From contig JAEOAD010000240.1 in NCBI GenBank assembly GCA_036365145.1, positions 434,001 through 498,000 of the forward strand: a stretch of DNA of 64,000 bases, written 5' to 3'. The notes beneath the pieces were generated by a model that was not told where the DNA came from, did not search any database, and worked only from the letters and a program-made list of their open reading frames with translations. Below are positions 1 to 11,973 of the stretch, piece after piece. Made by a program: the position numbers and the translations under genes. Source of the stretch: Orientallactaga sibirica. Lineage: Eukaryota > Chordata > Mammalia > Rodentia > Dipodidae. Position 1 is the stretch's first letter, and every line of letters begins with the position of its first letter.

Positions 1-305
1 GCAAATTGGTCATATTCCCACTGGGTTATACACTTATGTTTCTTTTTCCCGACTCTACTGAGGACCCTCCTCAGTGGGGTATCAGTATTCACTGTGGGGT
101 CCTGAATGCACCAGTCAGTCTCAGAGTGGGGTCAGGGAACAATGTCTCAGAGTATACCTTCTCATCCTGTGTTTCTTACATTCTTTCCATCCCCTCCTTT
201 TCAGTGTTCTCTGAGTTTTGTGGGAACATGTCATAAGTCCTCTTTAGTGTTGCAGCCTCTGATTTTATGCTTTGATGCATTTTGAGTCTCCTCAGTGTCT
301 ATCCA
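1..305 (-). mobile_element. L1 3' UTR fragment, antisense
   Basis: The block with CCTCCTCAGTGGGGT followed by text about a TATCAGTATTCACTGTGGGG motif matches, antisense, the 3' UTR module seen in plus orientation near 35.6 kb and antisense near 22.7 and 57.7 kb. No open frame of note. Family assignment rests on within-window similarity. Confidence 0.6.
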
Positions 306-525
306 TCCTATTTTTTGGTACAGAGTTTCTTGTTGAACTTGGAGCTCACCAATTTAGCTAGACTACCTAACCAACAAGTCCTGGGGATCCTCTTGTCTCA
401 TCTCCTCAACAGTGGGATTACAGGAGACACCATGCCTAGCTTTTCCATAAGTTCTGGGAACCCAACATAAGGACTTCATGATTAGGCATCAAGCATTTTA
501 CCAACTGAGCCATTTCACCAACCAA
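306..525 (-). mobile_element. Old composite rodent SINE (B4/ID-B1-like), antisense
   Basis: A B1-like segment (GGGATTACAGGAGACACCATG) is followed by a tRNA-like segment ending ACTGAGCCATTTCACCAACC, the antisense of a tRNA-derived SINE head. Strongly diverged. The exact subfamily cannot be named from sequence alone. Confidence 0.45.
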
Positions 526-839
526 TTCATATCTTTATCATAACCCACACTGAATAAAAAAAGAAAGTTCACATTCCCAAGAATTTATTGTATATAAACA
601 GGTTTCTTGTGAAATTTAGAATGCTCTGAACCATGACCATTTTGTGAGTGTTTAATACCTATAAATTAGAAGTCATTGGGTTGAATAAATGAGTTGTCAT
701 TTTAAGCTGTATTGTAGAAAAGGTAAAATTCTCAGTAGATTTAACTTCCAATTCCTAGAACAGTTCTGTTTTCAAAAGTTAATAGTCATTTCAGTGAGAA
801 GTCTGACAATTTTCCAGAATCTTCAGGCAGCATTTAATT
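526..839. other. No recognisable feature
   Basis: AT-rich sequence with short spurious ORFs only. No motif, repeat or gene-like segment recognised. Confidence 0.5.
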
Positions 840-2345
840 CAACATCAAAAATACATTTGTTCTGTATGTATTTACTACAGGTATTGTCTAGTCTTAGTTT
901 TTCCTTGTATGTTTGATGGTAGATTATTTTTCTTAAATGTCATCTACAAACAGGGCTAATTTGACTTCTTCCTTTCCAATTTGTGTCTCCTTTATTTCTT
1001 TCTTCTGTCTTATGGCTTGGGCTAGGACTTTTAGTATGATGTTGATGAGAAGTGGTGAGGGTGGTCACCCCTGTTGTATTCCCACTCTCAATGGAAACTC
1101 CTTGAATCTTTCCCCATTAAGTATTATTTGGGCTTTAGGTGGGTTGTTATATGTCTTTTATTGCATTGATATATAAACAATCCATGCCTATTCTCTCCAG
1201 CATTTTGATCATGAAATGTTGTGTTTTTGTCAAAGGCCTCTGCATCTTTTAAAATGATCACGTGGTTCTTGTGTTTAACTTTATTTATGTGTTGTATTAC
1301 ATTGACTGATTTTCATATGTTAAACCATCACTGCATCCCTGGAATGAATCCTACTTGATAAAGGTGGATAATGCTTTTGATGTGTTGTTTCATTGTGTTT
1401 GCAAGGTTTTAGTTCAGGATCTTTTCATCTCATTTCTTCTGGGATATAGGCTTATAGTCTACTTTTCTTGTATCATTGTCTCATTTTGGTATTAGGGTAA
1501 TCCTAGCCTCATAAAAGTAATTGGAGAACATTCCCTGTTCTCCAATTATGTGGAACAGTTTGAGAAAAATTGGTTTCAATTCTTCAATCAAGATTTGATA
1601 GAATTTGGCTGAGAAGCCATCTGGTCCTGGACTTTTCTTTTGGGGGAGATTTTTGATTACCTTTTCAATATTGATAGATGTTATAGGTTTATTTAGGAGA
1701 TTAATTTGTTCTAAGTTTAGTTTTTGTAGGTGGTATGTGTCTAGGAATTCATCCATTTCTTCTAGATTATCCAATTTTGTTGATCTATAGTGTTGTTTAG
1801 CTATATTTTCTGTTATATGATCTGTCTATTGATGATAGTTAGTGTTGATGTTCCCTACTAAAATGGTGTTGGTATTTATTTCCATTTTGTTGTCAAGCAG
1901 GTTTTGTTTTATAAACTGTGGTGCACCTGTATTTGGTGCATATATATTTATGATTCTGATGTCCTCATGTTGGATCATTCCCTTGATGAGTAAGAAGTGG
2001 CTTTCTCTGTCCTTTTTGATTACTTTTCATCAGATATTAATGTAGCAATGCCTGCTTGTTTCTTACATTTGCTTGGAATATCATTTTCCATCTTTTACCC
2101 TGAGGAGGTGTCTGTCTTTAGTGGTGAGGTGGGTTTCTTGAAGACAGCACATAGAAGGGTCAATTTTTCTGATCAACCCTGTTAACTCATGTCTTTTGAT
2201 GGGTGAGTTAAGACCATTAATATTTAAGTTTACAACTGTGAATTCAATTTAATCCCTGCCATGTTGGGGTGCTTTATGGGGTTTGTTGCTTTCTTGGGCT
2301 TTGTACTTTTTTTAGCCTTGTCTAGGTTTGGTTATTGTGATGTTT
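840..2345 (-). mobile_element. L1 ORF2 remnant (EN start and RT), antisense
   Basis: Read on the minus strand, 2340-1800 gives the start of an L1 ORF2 endonuclease-type region, with a CCLQETHL-like motif broken by stops. 1774-1481 is an open 97-codon segment of the reverse-transcriptase N-terminus containing KKSPGPDGF and ending ITLIPK. RT-like sequence continues, with stops, to about 840. The middle of ORF2 between the endonuclease start and RT is missing, so this is an internally deleted, inactive copy. It continues into ORF1 beyond a DIP SINE at 2346-2568. Confidence 0.85.
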
Positions 2346-2568
2346 TAAAATTTATTTATTTGAAAGAGAGAGAGAGAATGGGCATGCCAGTGGCCTCTCA
2401 GCCACTGTGAATGAACTCCACATATGTATACTCCCTTGTGGGCAAGTGCAGCATTGTGCTCTTGCATCACTTTTACATCTGGCTAAATGTGAGACCTGGA
2501 AATTGGAACCAGTGTTTGTAGGCTTGGCAAGCAGGTGCCTAACAGCTAAGCCATCTTTCCAGCCCCAT
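2346..2568 (-). mobile_element. DIP SINE, antisense, long variant
   Basis: The antisense tail (TTTATTTATTTGAAAGAGAG), the body GGCATGCCAGTGGCCTCTCA and the head antisense GCCATCTTTCCAGCCCC define a full copy. It carries an extra stretch of about 35 bases (GTGGGCAAGTGCAGCATTGT region, 2438-2475) that most other copies here lack; the copy at 50546 shares it. It interrupts the antisense L1. Confidence 0.85.
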
Positions 2569-3544
2569 AATCTTTTTCTTATAGGCTCTTGAGATTTGTT
2601 GCTTGACTCTTCTGTGTGAAGTATTCCCTGATGTATTCTCTGTAGGTTTGGCTTTGAGTTCATATACTCATAGAGTTGACTTTTATCATGGAAAGTTTTC
2701 CTTTTGCCATCTATTATGAGGGATATTTTTTCTGGATGCAATAGTTTTGGTTGAAAGCCATTGTTTTTTAGACATTGAAGTATTTCATTGCAGACCCCTC
2801 TGGCCTTCAGGGTTTCAATTGAGAAATCTGAGGTAATCTTGTGGAATAGCCTTTGTATGTATTGAGTTTTTTTTTCTCTTTCTGCTTTTAGAACACTCTC
2901 TTTGTTTTCACTGTTAAGAATTTTAAATATTATGTGCCTTGGAGAGTTTCTACTTTGGTCCTGTCTGTTTGGTGTTCTGTGAGCTTCTTGTATCTAGACT
3001 GTTCTCTCTTTTGTGAGATTTGGAAAATTTTCTTCAATAATTTTGTTGAATATGTTCTGTATGTCACTTGCCTGGATTTCTTCCCCTTCTGGTATCTTCA
3101 TTATCTGGATGTTTGGTCATTTAGGGTATCCCACAGTTCCCTCATATTCTGTTCACATGATTTTTTGAACTTAGCAAAGTTTTGTATTCCCAATCCTTCT
3201 GTCTTGTATTTGATCATATCTTCACTAACCTTAATCAGTTGGTTATTGAGATCCTCTATTTGTTGACTCACCTTCAAGTCATTTATCTCTCTTTTGAGGC
3301 AGCTCTTGTTTTCTTCAATTATGTTAAGCCTAGTGACAAAAGCTGAGTTTTCCAGGAGATAATTCTGCTCAATTTCATTCATTTGACTGTTGGTATTTTG
3401 ATGATTTGTTTCCAGTTCACTTGATTAGGTTCACAAACCTTGCTGTGTTTTCATTTTGGAATTCAATTTCTATTGTTTACTTTATGTTTTCTTTGGAGAC
3501 TTCCATTGTGGGGCTAGGCATCCTTGGTGGAGAACTCTTTTGTG
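2569..3544 (-). mobile_element. L1 ORF1 remnant, antisense
   Basis: On the minus strand 3382-3101 is an open 93-codon segment with heptad-rich ISEDMIKYK-like coiled-coil sequence and the ORF1 block FKKSCEQNMRELWDTL. It is followed by PEGEE-like sequence with a stop, and then the C-terminal domain (2741-2570) with FQPKLLHPEKISLIIDGKRK. This order (coiled coil, RRM-like, C-terminal domain) is that of L1 ORF1p, an RNA-binding trimer. Stops and frame breaks make it non-functional. Confidence 0.85.
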
Positions 3545-4223
3545 TGTTTACCATTACCATTCCCAGAGTCATTGGCCACCGATGTCCTGGGTGAGGGAGG
3601 GAGGAGTGGGAGGGAAGCAGCAGGGTCCTTCCTGGAGCAGTGGGTGAGTGCAACAATGAACATGACAGGCAATGGACACCTGGGAGACCGTCTGGTGGAG
3701 AGCACTCATTTATTCAAAAGGGGAGTGGGTTTATAAGCACTTGGGGAAGGTTGAGATGGCACATGCAGACTATATGGCAATTGGATGCATAGTTTATGGG
3801 CTGTTATCTAGGTGGCAAAGGACTAGTAACTTCAAAGCTGTGGGGGAAGGATAAGGGAAGATAAGGGGAAGGGTGGAAGGTTGTGACTTCAAAGACTGTG
3901 GGGGATGAGAGAGATAGTGAAAGGCTACATGACTTCAGCCACATAAAAGTCTCTTGGGCAGCAAGCCACGAGGTCAGGAACTATGGGGGGAAAAGTCTGA
4001 CTTATGGAATGGTCAGAGTCTTTTGGGGCCCTAGTGGAGGGCCTTGTGAGTTCTGCCTACTCTGGGCTAGGACAGCACACTACAACCTACAATGTAGGGA
4101 AGGCCAGTCACCATCTCCAGGGATAGGGCCAGCTGCAACCCCACAGCCCAGGGTCCCTGGCCATGTCCAACAGTTCAGGCCAGCCTCCTCACAGGTCCAG
4201 CCCATTTCTAGTAAGGCCCAACA
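3545..4223 (-). mobile_element. Solo LTR of an ERV, antisense (probable)
   Basis: Read on the minus strand the block starts TGTTGGGCCTTACTAG at 4223, has a TATA-like CTTATAAACCCACTCC near 3735 and a GAATAAATGAG polyadenylation signal just downstream, and is followed by pyrimidine-rich sequence. This is the U3-R-U5 layout of an LTR. The left boundary is not certain and no convincing target duplication was seen. No ERV coding sequence flanks it, hence solo. Confidence 0.55.
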
Positions 4224-4779
4224 AATTCTCTCTCTCTCTCTCTCTTTTTTTTTTTTGGCATTGTGGTCTACCCATCTTGGAGTAAAAGCCTTGTTTTATT
4301 GACGAGGAAGCAAGTATTTGTCCTTGTAGAATATTCAGTGAGTGTTTTTTTAAAACGTGAACCTGACTGTAGTAGGATGTGGTTATAACAGCATATGTGT
4401 GTATTGTAGAGGTTGCAAGTACATCAAGGGTCCCTGGGGAACTGGTTTTGAAAAACCTATTCTCACTGGAATCTGAACTGAAGAAAACTCTATTCACCAA
4501 GACTTTCTTCATGATATTGTTAAATGAAAAAAAAAAGGGGGGGGTTATCAAAATAAGACATTTTTAAAGAATTACATGACTAATTCTACATGATCTACAC
4601 TAAATAAAATGATTTTTAGAGTTATAACAAGGAAAAATAACAATAAACTTGTTCTTGAAAATATTAGCTTTAAAAATGAGGACAATATGCTCAGATAAGA
4701 AGAGAAGTAAAAACATGCCTGCTGTGGTAGTTGCCACTAGCATACTTTACTATATCATCTTTTCCTTCTTTTCACTGCT
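4224..4779. other. TC/T tract and unassigned sequence
   Basis: A (TC)n tract followed by poly(T) lies at 4228-4256. A poly(A)/poly(G) run sits at 4529-4544. The rest is AT-rich and unassigned. Confidence 0.45.
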
Positions 4780-5265
4780 GTGAGCAGGTAGTTTTCTCAT
4801 GCAGGGTGAACATGTGTCCCACATTGCTGGACCCTTCCCATGTGGGTGATCCCTGGTTTCTTTAGCTCTAGTTGAGCCTGCAGCCAGAGCCCCTATGCTG
4901 TTGTGTCACTAACATACACCAGCTATGTGCCTTCCTGCATGGTACAATATAGACCTGGTCCTAGCCAGACCGCACGACAGAAGAAAACAGGAAGTGGCTT
5001 CTGTGAAAATGGCGTTCTGCGCAGGCTTGGTGTGACAACAGTTACAGTCCCATGCTCGGGAGAAGTCTGCTATGAGATGTCCTGTCCAAAGACAGGCTGT
5101 CATTGGTCACAAAAATGGGACCACCCCATACAAGGATTAGCAGCCCCTTAAACCCTATGTGCATTGTGCTAAATAAACAAGTTTTTGTGGAGTCTTGCTT
5201 CTGCTTTCACCCAACTCTGGGAGTCTGTGTTGTGACTCCGTGCTGCTCACCCCAATTTGGCAGAG
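4780..5265 (+). mobile_element. ERV LTR, sense (ERVK/IAP-like, probable)
   Basis: The segment has a GC-rich centre with AAAATGGCGTTCTGCGCAGG, a motif type common in IAP/ERVK U3 regions. A polyadenylation signal AATAAA lies at 5172-5177, followed by the pyrimidine-rich GTCTTGCTTCTGC, and the LTR ends near CACCCCA. The 5' boundary is uncertain. No gag or pol sequence follows, so it is a solo LTR or fragment. Confidence 0.5.
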
Positions 5266-6513
5266 ACCCTACTGTCCCTCCTGAGCTGGCCTTGGGGGGG
5301 ACCCCAACACCTTCCCTTGACTCCTCATTAGCCCCATCAGAAGAACCAGAAGAAACATACCTGTTCTGATTACTATGAGTGTGAGGGAAGGCAGTCATAA
5401 CAAAGAATTATATATGAAAACAAAATATCCCTATTTTCATACAAACTTGGTTTCTAAGGATTGGGTCCACCTTGGTTGTCTGTGTTCATCCTAATGTACT
5501 GAGTTTAGTAAATCAAATGAATTATTTACATTCCAAAAGGTATTACCTCCAAACTTCCTTTTTATCCTTTATCTTGCTTCCCTAACCCCCATAGTATATT
5601 TGACACAGACTATGCACTTGCTTATAAGCCTGTGTCTGTCACAGTGTGTTAGCATTTTGGGAAGAGGTATTTTGCAGCTATACCTTGACTCCTGCAACAG
5701 TGTCTGGTTAATAGTAATATGAGGAAGCAAGGGTATTGGAAAAGGTCAGCGATCAAGTATCTGTGAATTTTGCTATGGGGCTTCAAATGGATTTGTAGAC
5801 TGAGGCATGTTACTGCTGAAGCACAGGTTGATTGTTTGATTCATACTTTATTCTCATTTCAGTGGCTCAGAACCTCAATACTATGTCACATGTGGCCTCC
5901 TCTTTCTTAAAGCAGAAACTTCTTGAGAACACACAGCAGGTGTTTTTTTGTTTCTCTCTAATGTTTCCCTAAAATGCACTGGTATCAGTATCACAGACTC
6001 CAGCAGGAATACTGATCTCTCCTCCAGGAACTCACAACTACAGGAGACAATTTTATTCTATTCAAGTCAAATTCCCCATCTGGGTGGCTGAAACACAGTA
6101 TATTCAATCCATAAAAAGTAGTGAGGTTGGAATGTCTCCTATTACTGGGAGTCAAACACAAAATGAAATTGATTAAGTCCTTCTGGAATTACATGAGGCA
6201 ACAAGTCCCTACCACTTGGCTCCCCATCTCATTGTCTCTCATGGCTATAAAATACAAACTGTAACACCTCTTCTCATTCTCTCACTTAATCCTTTAATCT
6301 GTCTTCAAGAGATGCTAGGAAATTTGAAAAAGAGGAAGAAACCAGCTGTTTAGCATTGAAACAAAATAGTAAAACAGTGAAGTGTTTTTGTTTGTGATAT
6401 AAACTTAAAGTCACTTTTGTGAAATGTATTACTATACTACATGTTATGAATTAGGTTTTACTGTCATGTCAGATATTGATCATTTCTGTAATATTGCTAT
6501 GATGTAAACCCAT

Positions 6514-6516
<3 letters not shown>
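5266..6516. other. Unassigned sequence, no gene seen
   Basis: No repeat head or tail, splice-like exon or extended ORF was recognised apart from scattered short AT-rich tracts. Confidence 0.45.
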
Positions 6517-6551
<35 letters not shown>

Positions 6552-6712
6552 GTTTTTTTTTTTTTAGGGTTTCACTCTGGCCCAGGCTGACTTGGAATTA
6601 ACTATGTAGTCTCAGGACTACAATTCACGGACTCAAATTCATGGTGATCTTCCTACCTCTGCCTCCTGAGTTCTGGGATTAAAGCCATGTGCCCCCACAC
6701 CTGGCCCCATCA
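6517..6712 (-). mobile_element. B1 (7SL) SINE with long A tail, antisense
   Basis: A long poly(T), 6520-6572 with one interruption, precedes AGGGTTTCACTCTGGCCCAG, and the copy ends with GGATTAAAGCCATGTGCCCC. This is an antisense B1 with an unusually long tail. The diagnostic CAGGCTGACTTGGAATTAAC is intact. Confidence 0.9.
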
Positions 6713-6865
6713 GACCATTTTTCAATGGAAACTTTAAAAGCTAGAAGGGCTTGGAATGGAGTATTTCTTGTATTGAAAGACTGTGGCTGCCAACCCTAAG
6801 AAAACTATTCATTATTAAAGCCAGTTTTAAAAATATATTAGCACTAATCTAGCCCTGCAGAAAAC

Positions 6866-8879
6866 ACTGGGTGGAAGACTATCACTTAAGAGGAGAATAA
6901 ACATATTCAAGACATTACAAAAAGAAAAGAAAAAAACAGTTGTGAAAGCAAAATCATGATCATGATAGGCAACTCAAAGCTCAGATAATAAGGATGGAAG
7001 GCTTGGGGGGAGGTTAAGGGGAGGTTGAGGGGAAACAAACACAAAACTAAACCCAAAAGGAACTGGTATCATAGAAACCTTTATCCTTGAAGATAGACTA
7101 AAAGATTAAACTCTCAATAGGAGTATGGGGGGAGTGCCTAAAAAAAAGAGCCCTGGAGAGGGTGGGATGAAGCCTCACCTCAAAAAAAATTTTTTTTTTG
7201 CTACCTCTGGCCTGTAATTCCCAGTACCAGAAACTGGTTGCTCTCCACAATGAGCTATTAATTGAAGAGATCTTCAAGGTCCCTAAATCAAGACAGCTTT
7301 CTGTCAAAGCACTTGATTACCCACCTGAGGTAAAAGGTAAGGCCCTATTGCTAAAGACACTATATGCCGCTGACACAGAGCATGGAGGGACTTGGGTAGA
7401 ATCCTGATGAGAGCCGGGCCCCAGACAGTTAGCCCTTCTATTGCTGGAAAGTGCTACATGAGTTATTAGGAAGTGGCCAACAATGGTGTGCGCAAGCAAG
7501 GGTCTAAGCTACTCAGAAGCAACCAGCCTGATAAGCAGTACACACCAGTTCCATGGTGGCACACAGCCTTGGTGGGTAACCAATATCTTTCTAATTGGCT
7601 AAGGGATCTGCTCAGTGGAAAAGAACCCATATCTGGAACTAGGAACCTGAATCCTATGGAGACAAAGATTATGGTCTCCAATGACAAGTTCCCACTAGTC
7701 TTTGACTAAAATAGAGCCTATATACATCAAATTCTCCCTAAATTAATAATACTTATCCCATTTAACCTACGCTGACTTCACTCCCCATTGGAGACTGTTT
7801 TCCTTTTTTAGAAAGTAGCAAGACCCAAGGAGATAAATGACCCCTTGCACTTCAGCCAAGACCCAGAGGAAGTGGGCCTCCAAGCAAGAATGCTGCTTCT
7901 GTGATGAGCCTGACAATCAGCACCAGGGTGAAGGAGACAGATGCTTCTCCAAAGCAGAAATCTGCCAAAGCAGAAATCCAGAGGCTCCTAAGAGCTTATC
8001 ACTGAAGTAGATTTAAAACACACCCACCATGGCTCAGGGAATTTTGTGGATGTTATGGGGCCTGGTGATACACAAGTAAGACCATTGACCCCTTGAATGT
8101 GAGGCAAAGTTTTATTGGGTTAAAAAGAAAGAAAGAAATGAAAGAGAATAAAAGCTGGTGCACACCAGGACTACACCCAGAGTTCAGGTTCTCAAGATAT
8201 AGCATTGTACTTTTCAGAGTGTCAGCTCTTATTGGAAATAAGCACATGACGTTCATAGAAAAAACAGGATGGGAGTTAATGTAAATCACAATTTACATTC
8301 TTAGAAGATTATAGGGAAGAAAAAACAAAACAAACTTGGGAACAGGTCTGTTGGTCAGTTACAGGAAGCGCCTTGGGTATGTGAGGTAGACCTGTGGACC
8401 AAGAATGTCTCCTTATCTGCCCTTAAGGATTTTGCTTAACAATCCAGGCCCAGGGTAATGCTATTCAGACCAGCAGAGCATCTAATTTATCTACCATCCC
8501 CACCTGCTCAAGCAAGTGTAAAGTGACTTCTATTTTTCTCTAAGCTTGATATAAAGAAATAATAACATTTTGCTCTCTTTACAGTAGAAGAGGGGGCAGA
8601 AAGATAGTAAGAGCCACCACAGGTTAGGAGGGCATATCCAAGAAGCATTGCCCCTCCCAACAATACCTGACTACTGCTCTCACAATGCATAACCCACAAC
8701 CTCATGGGGAATACAAGCAACCCCACTGAGGAGGGCCCCAATTGGAATGGGGGCAGGGACAAAGGAAAGGATGGTACCAACACATGATGTATCCATACAA
8801 AATGTCCATAATAATGTCCATAATAAAAACAAGTAAATAAATAAAAACAAAACACCAAACTCCACAAAATCATCATGAC
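6866..8879 (+). mobile_element. L1 3' UTR (older subfamily) with G-rich tract
   Basis: This corresponds to the 3' UTR of the better copy at 34.3-35.7 kb: shared steps include CAGACAGTTAGCC, the 'subject to CTCAGTGGAAAAGAACCC' block and GAGCCACCACAGGTTAGGAG. It ends in an A-rich AATAAAAACAAG tail. A G-rich tract at 7002-7034 is typical of L1 3' UTRs. The element is split at 8051-8583 by an LTR. Confidence 0.75.
8051..8583 (-). mobile_element. Solo LTR inserted in L1 3' UTR, antisense
   Basis: The L1 3' UTR text AATTTTGTGGA...AGAAGAGGGGGCAG is interrupted exactly here. The insert begins TGTTATGG and ends TTTACA, so it has TG...CA ends. The flanks GTGGA (8046-8050) and GTAGA (8584-8588) form a 5-bp duplication with one mismatch. 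On the minus strand an AATAAA (ACCCAATAAAACTTTGCC) sits near the 3' end, giving orientation. Length 533 bp. Confidence 0.75.
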
Positions 8880-9705
8880 AGGGATTAACTACACCTTTCA
8901 ATAATATCTCTGGATATCAATGGACTGAACACCCAATCAAAAGACATGGGTTAATAGTCTAAATCAGACAACTGAATCTGCCCATTATTTCCTGGCTTCA
9001 AGAAATCTACCTTATCATTAAAGACACTCATCATCTTACAATTAAAGGGATGGAAAAAGTTATTCAAGAAAATGGAAATAGGAAACAAATAGATGTGGCT
9101 ATACTAATATGTGACAAAATAGACTTTAGACCAAAAGTAACCAAAGAGATAAAGAAGGCCACTCTCTACTTATTTAAGAATAACAATTCAACAAGAGGCT
9201 AATATATACAACTAGACATTAAATCTGACATAAACCCCAACATAACAATGGTGCACTTTAATATCCCACTATTGTCAGTAGATAGATCATTTAAACTGAA
9301 AGTAAATAAACACTGCAGCTAAATGACACCATATCAAATGGACTTAACAGACCTCTACAGAACATTCCTTCCAAACTCCACATCCTTCTTATCAGCCAAT
9401 GCAACCTTCTCTAAAATCAATCATATATTAAGATACAATGCAAGCCTCCACAAATTAAGGAAAACAAAATAATTCTTTGTTTTATGTCTGACAGCAATGC
9501 AATAAAGTTAGAAATAAACAAGAGAACCAACAGAAATTACACAAACTCCTATAGATTGAACAACACACTTTTAAATAAGGAATGAGTTGAAGAAATCAAA
9601 GAAATTCTAGAACTGAATGAGAATGAAAATGCAAAATCACAAGACCTAATGGGAAGTTAATAACTCTAAATTCCTACATTACAAAAAGTAAGAACTCTCA
9701 CAATA
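8880..9705 (+). mobile_element. L1 ORF2 endonuclease region, decayed
   Basis: ATCAATGGACTGAACACCC, TCAAGAAATCTACCTTATC and GACAAAATAGACTTTAGACC are recognisable L1 ORF2 endonuclease-domain nucleotide blocks in the right order. Many stops. It is the 5' part of one old L1 that resumes at 10751, 11974 and 13626 after later insertions. Confidence 0.7.
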
Positions 9706-9815
9706 AGTAATTCAATGTTTCATCTGAAGGTTTTAATCCATGCTGCTCTCACTCTTGGTTAGAGAATTTGTTTTGGTTGCTATTGTTTTACAGATGGCTG
9801 TGAATGCTGGGGAAA
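9706..9815 (+). mobile_element. Lx-like L1 3' UTR, first piece
   Basis: CATGCTGCTCTCACTCTTGG with TTAGAGAATTTGTTTTGG is the same module found at 12843, 19170, 38080 and 39710. It is interrupted by a MaLR-type LTR and resumes after 10165. Confidence 0.55.
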
Positions 9816-10165
9816 ACCAATATCCATCTGTAGTAGACAGCTTCAATTTCACTGAGATGAATTTCTAGACCAAGCACAGTTATGGAAGGAAGGGATTTAT
9901 TGAAGCTTACAAATGGCAAAAGAAGTTGGCTTGCTTTCACAGGACCAAACAGAAAAGCCACAAGCCAAAAGCCAAAATCCACACAGCATAGTTTAGGAAA
10001 TCCAGGTGGAACTAGGCACTTTGCATATCTTTAGATTGGAATTTCAAACCCACCAAGACATCTTATGATCCACCCAGTGACACCTCCTTCAACCAGGTGG
10101 TGCAGATCCCAACTACAAACTAATAAAACACTGAATATATTGGGGCCATCTATTCAAACTACCAC
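9816..10165 (-). mobile_element. MaLR-type LTR, antisense
   Basis: On the minus strand it starts TGTGGTAGTTTGAATAGATG, the same start as the element at 12424 (TGTGGTGGTTTGATTAAGG). Further in are AATAAA-type sequence and a CAACAAGG-like region reminiscent of MaLR LTRs. The end towards 9816 is not sharp. Confidence 0.55.
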
Positions 10166-10750
10166 ACCATCAATATGACAAGGAAACATAGCTGACTAAC
10201 TCACTCAAGATAAACTGCTTCTATCACATCTGCCAAGGCCTAAGAAACATTGCAAAAGAAGTGGTAAAATTTAAACATGAGTGCTGCTTTTACAGCACTC
10301 ACAGTCTGATAACCAGACCCAGGGAGATGCTGATAAATATTAAAGACACTCAAGTGCTGGAGAGATGGCTCAGTGGTTAAGTCGCTTGCCTAAGGACACT
10401 CAAAATGTGTCAAAGCAGAAATCCAGAGGTTTCAAGGAGCTCAACACTAATGCAGACCTATAACACACCCACCAAGACTCAGAGATCATTGTGGAAGAGG
10501 GGATAGAAAAATTGTAAGAGCTACTGGGTGGGAAGGAGTATTCTGAGGCATTGTCCCCATCCCTATACGGAAATTGACTGATGCATTAATGACCCCATGC
10601 TGAGTACCAATAACCCCACTCAGTGGTATGGGGGTAAGGGAGAAGGGATATGAGAGTATAAGTCAATGGAATATGATCAACATGTGATTTCTTTATACAA
10701 TAAAGTTCATAGTTTAATATTAAACAAAGACTAGACAGAGACACAAGAAA
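10166..10750 (+). mobile_element. Lx-like L1 3' UTR, second piece, with DIP head
   Basis: The steps ATCACATCTGCCAAGGCC, the ACTCACAGTCTGATAACCAG block and a terminal CAATAAAGTTCATAG match the copy at 13097-13625. A 40-base DIP head (GCTGGAGAGATGGCTCAGTG, 10355-10392) is embedded without its body or tail. Confidence 0.55.
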
Positions 10751-11145
10751 ATAAACTGTTATATGAAAATCCCTGATGAACTTGGAAATAATAAAATCCT
10801 TGCAAATTGGATCCAAGAACACATCAAAAATGTTATTTACTTCAATCATGTAGGTTCCATCCCAGGGATGCAAGGATGGTTTAAAATACAGAAATTGATA
10901 AATGTAATACATCATATAAACGGACTGAAGGACAGAAATCACATGATCTCAAAAGGTATAGAAAAAGTCTTTTACAAAATATAATATCCCTTCACAATTA
11001 AAACACTAAAGAGACTAGGAGATCATACCTCAACATAGTAAAGGCTATGAACAACAAACCTAAAGCCAACATCACACTAAATGGAAAAACAAAACAAAAC
11101 AAAAAAACCTTGAAATATTCCCAACTAAGTTCTGGGAGAAGACAG
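10751..11145 (+). mobile_element. L1 ORF2 reverse transcriptase, decayed piece
   Basis: ACTTGGAAATAATAAAATCC through CCATCCCAGGGATGCAAGG is the classic L1 RT nucleotide block; its translation contains the [14 protein letters not shown] segment within a 73-codon open stretch at 10763-10984. It breaks off at 11145, where an LTR is inserted. Confidence 0.85.
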
Positions 11146-11973
11146 TGTAACAGGGAAATTGGGGTTCTGGGGTGCTTCCTGGAACCTCAAGTCCTGAGTT
11201 AATATCTGTAAACTAACCAAAAAATTGTCAATTCCAGATTCAAGACAATGGTTATTAAAATACCACATTTTATTCAGATTTTACTAAGGAGTGCATAAAG
11301 GGGAAGGCTGAGAGGTAAGGAGAGATAAAGTGAGGAGAAGAGAAGTACACCACATGGAGCCCAAAAGCCCATGTAGGCCACGTATAGATACTTCAGGAGT
11401 CCATATGACCAGATGGATCTGGGAAAAAAGCATGGAAAGAAAAGAGAAAAGAAAGTTCAAGGACCTCCTGCCATGTGGAAAGCTGAAGGGGATAAAGAAC
11501 CCATGCTGAGAGTAAGGGCTGGGGGGCCTCCTGGCCAGGCTTGGGCCTGGGCTCAGCCCAGGCCCACCCCAGCTGAGGGAAAACTCACACACAGCTGGAA
11601 GTTCCCAAGCAATCAGAGAACAAGCAAGAGAGCCTTCCCCTTGTAAAGGTATTTATAACCTTAGGCTGGTGGGCCGTCTTTTGGCCCAGGTGAACCAGAG
11701 GGCCAGCTGGTTGGCTAGGGTAAAGGCTGTATCATAAAGAGATTAGCTCTGGCACCCAAATTCTGGGGGCTGAACTTGACCAACCACAATGTTTAAATCC
11801 TATGAAAGACTTCCCTCCTAGGAGTGGTCCTGACTATTTGTGGAAAAACAGTTCTGCTGAGCTAGGCAAAGAGATAAGAAGTCAGATGACCTTGGATTTT
11901 TAGCAAGTGCAAACTTACCTGCCCTTTTTACCTTCAGGGGTCCAGTCACCCAAACTCTACACACCCCCATTCA
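11146..11973 (-). mobile_element. Solo LTR inserted in L1 RT, antisense
   Basis: The L1 RT text is interrupted between GAAGACAG and ACAGGGATATCCACTC. The 828-bp insert begins TGTAAC and ends ATTCA, and is flanked by ACAG at 11142-11145 and 11974-11977, a 4-bp duplication as in gammaretrovirus-like ERVs. On the minus strand a TATA-like TTATAAAT (about 11651-11658) and an AATAAA (11274-11269) lie in the correct order. The GC-rich internal ORFs are chance frames. Confidence 0.8.

Noticed and set aside
3883..4302. A 139-codon ORF
   Set aside because: Lies antisense in an LTR and runs into a TC/T tract. No domain seen.
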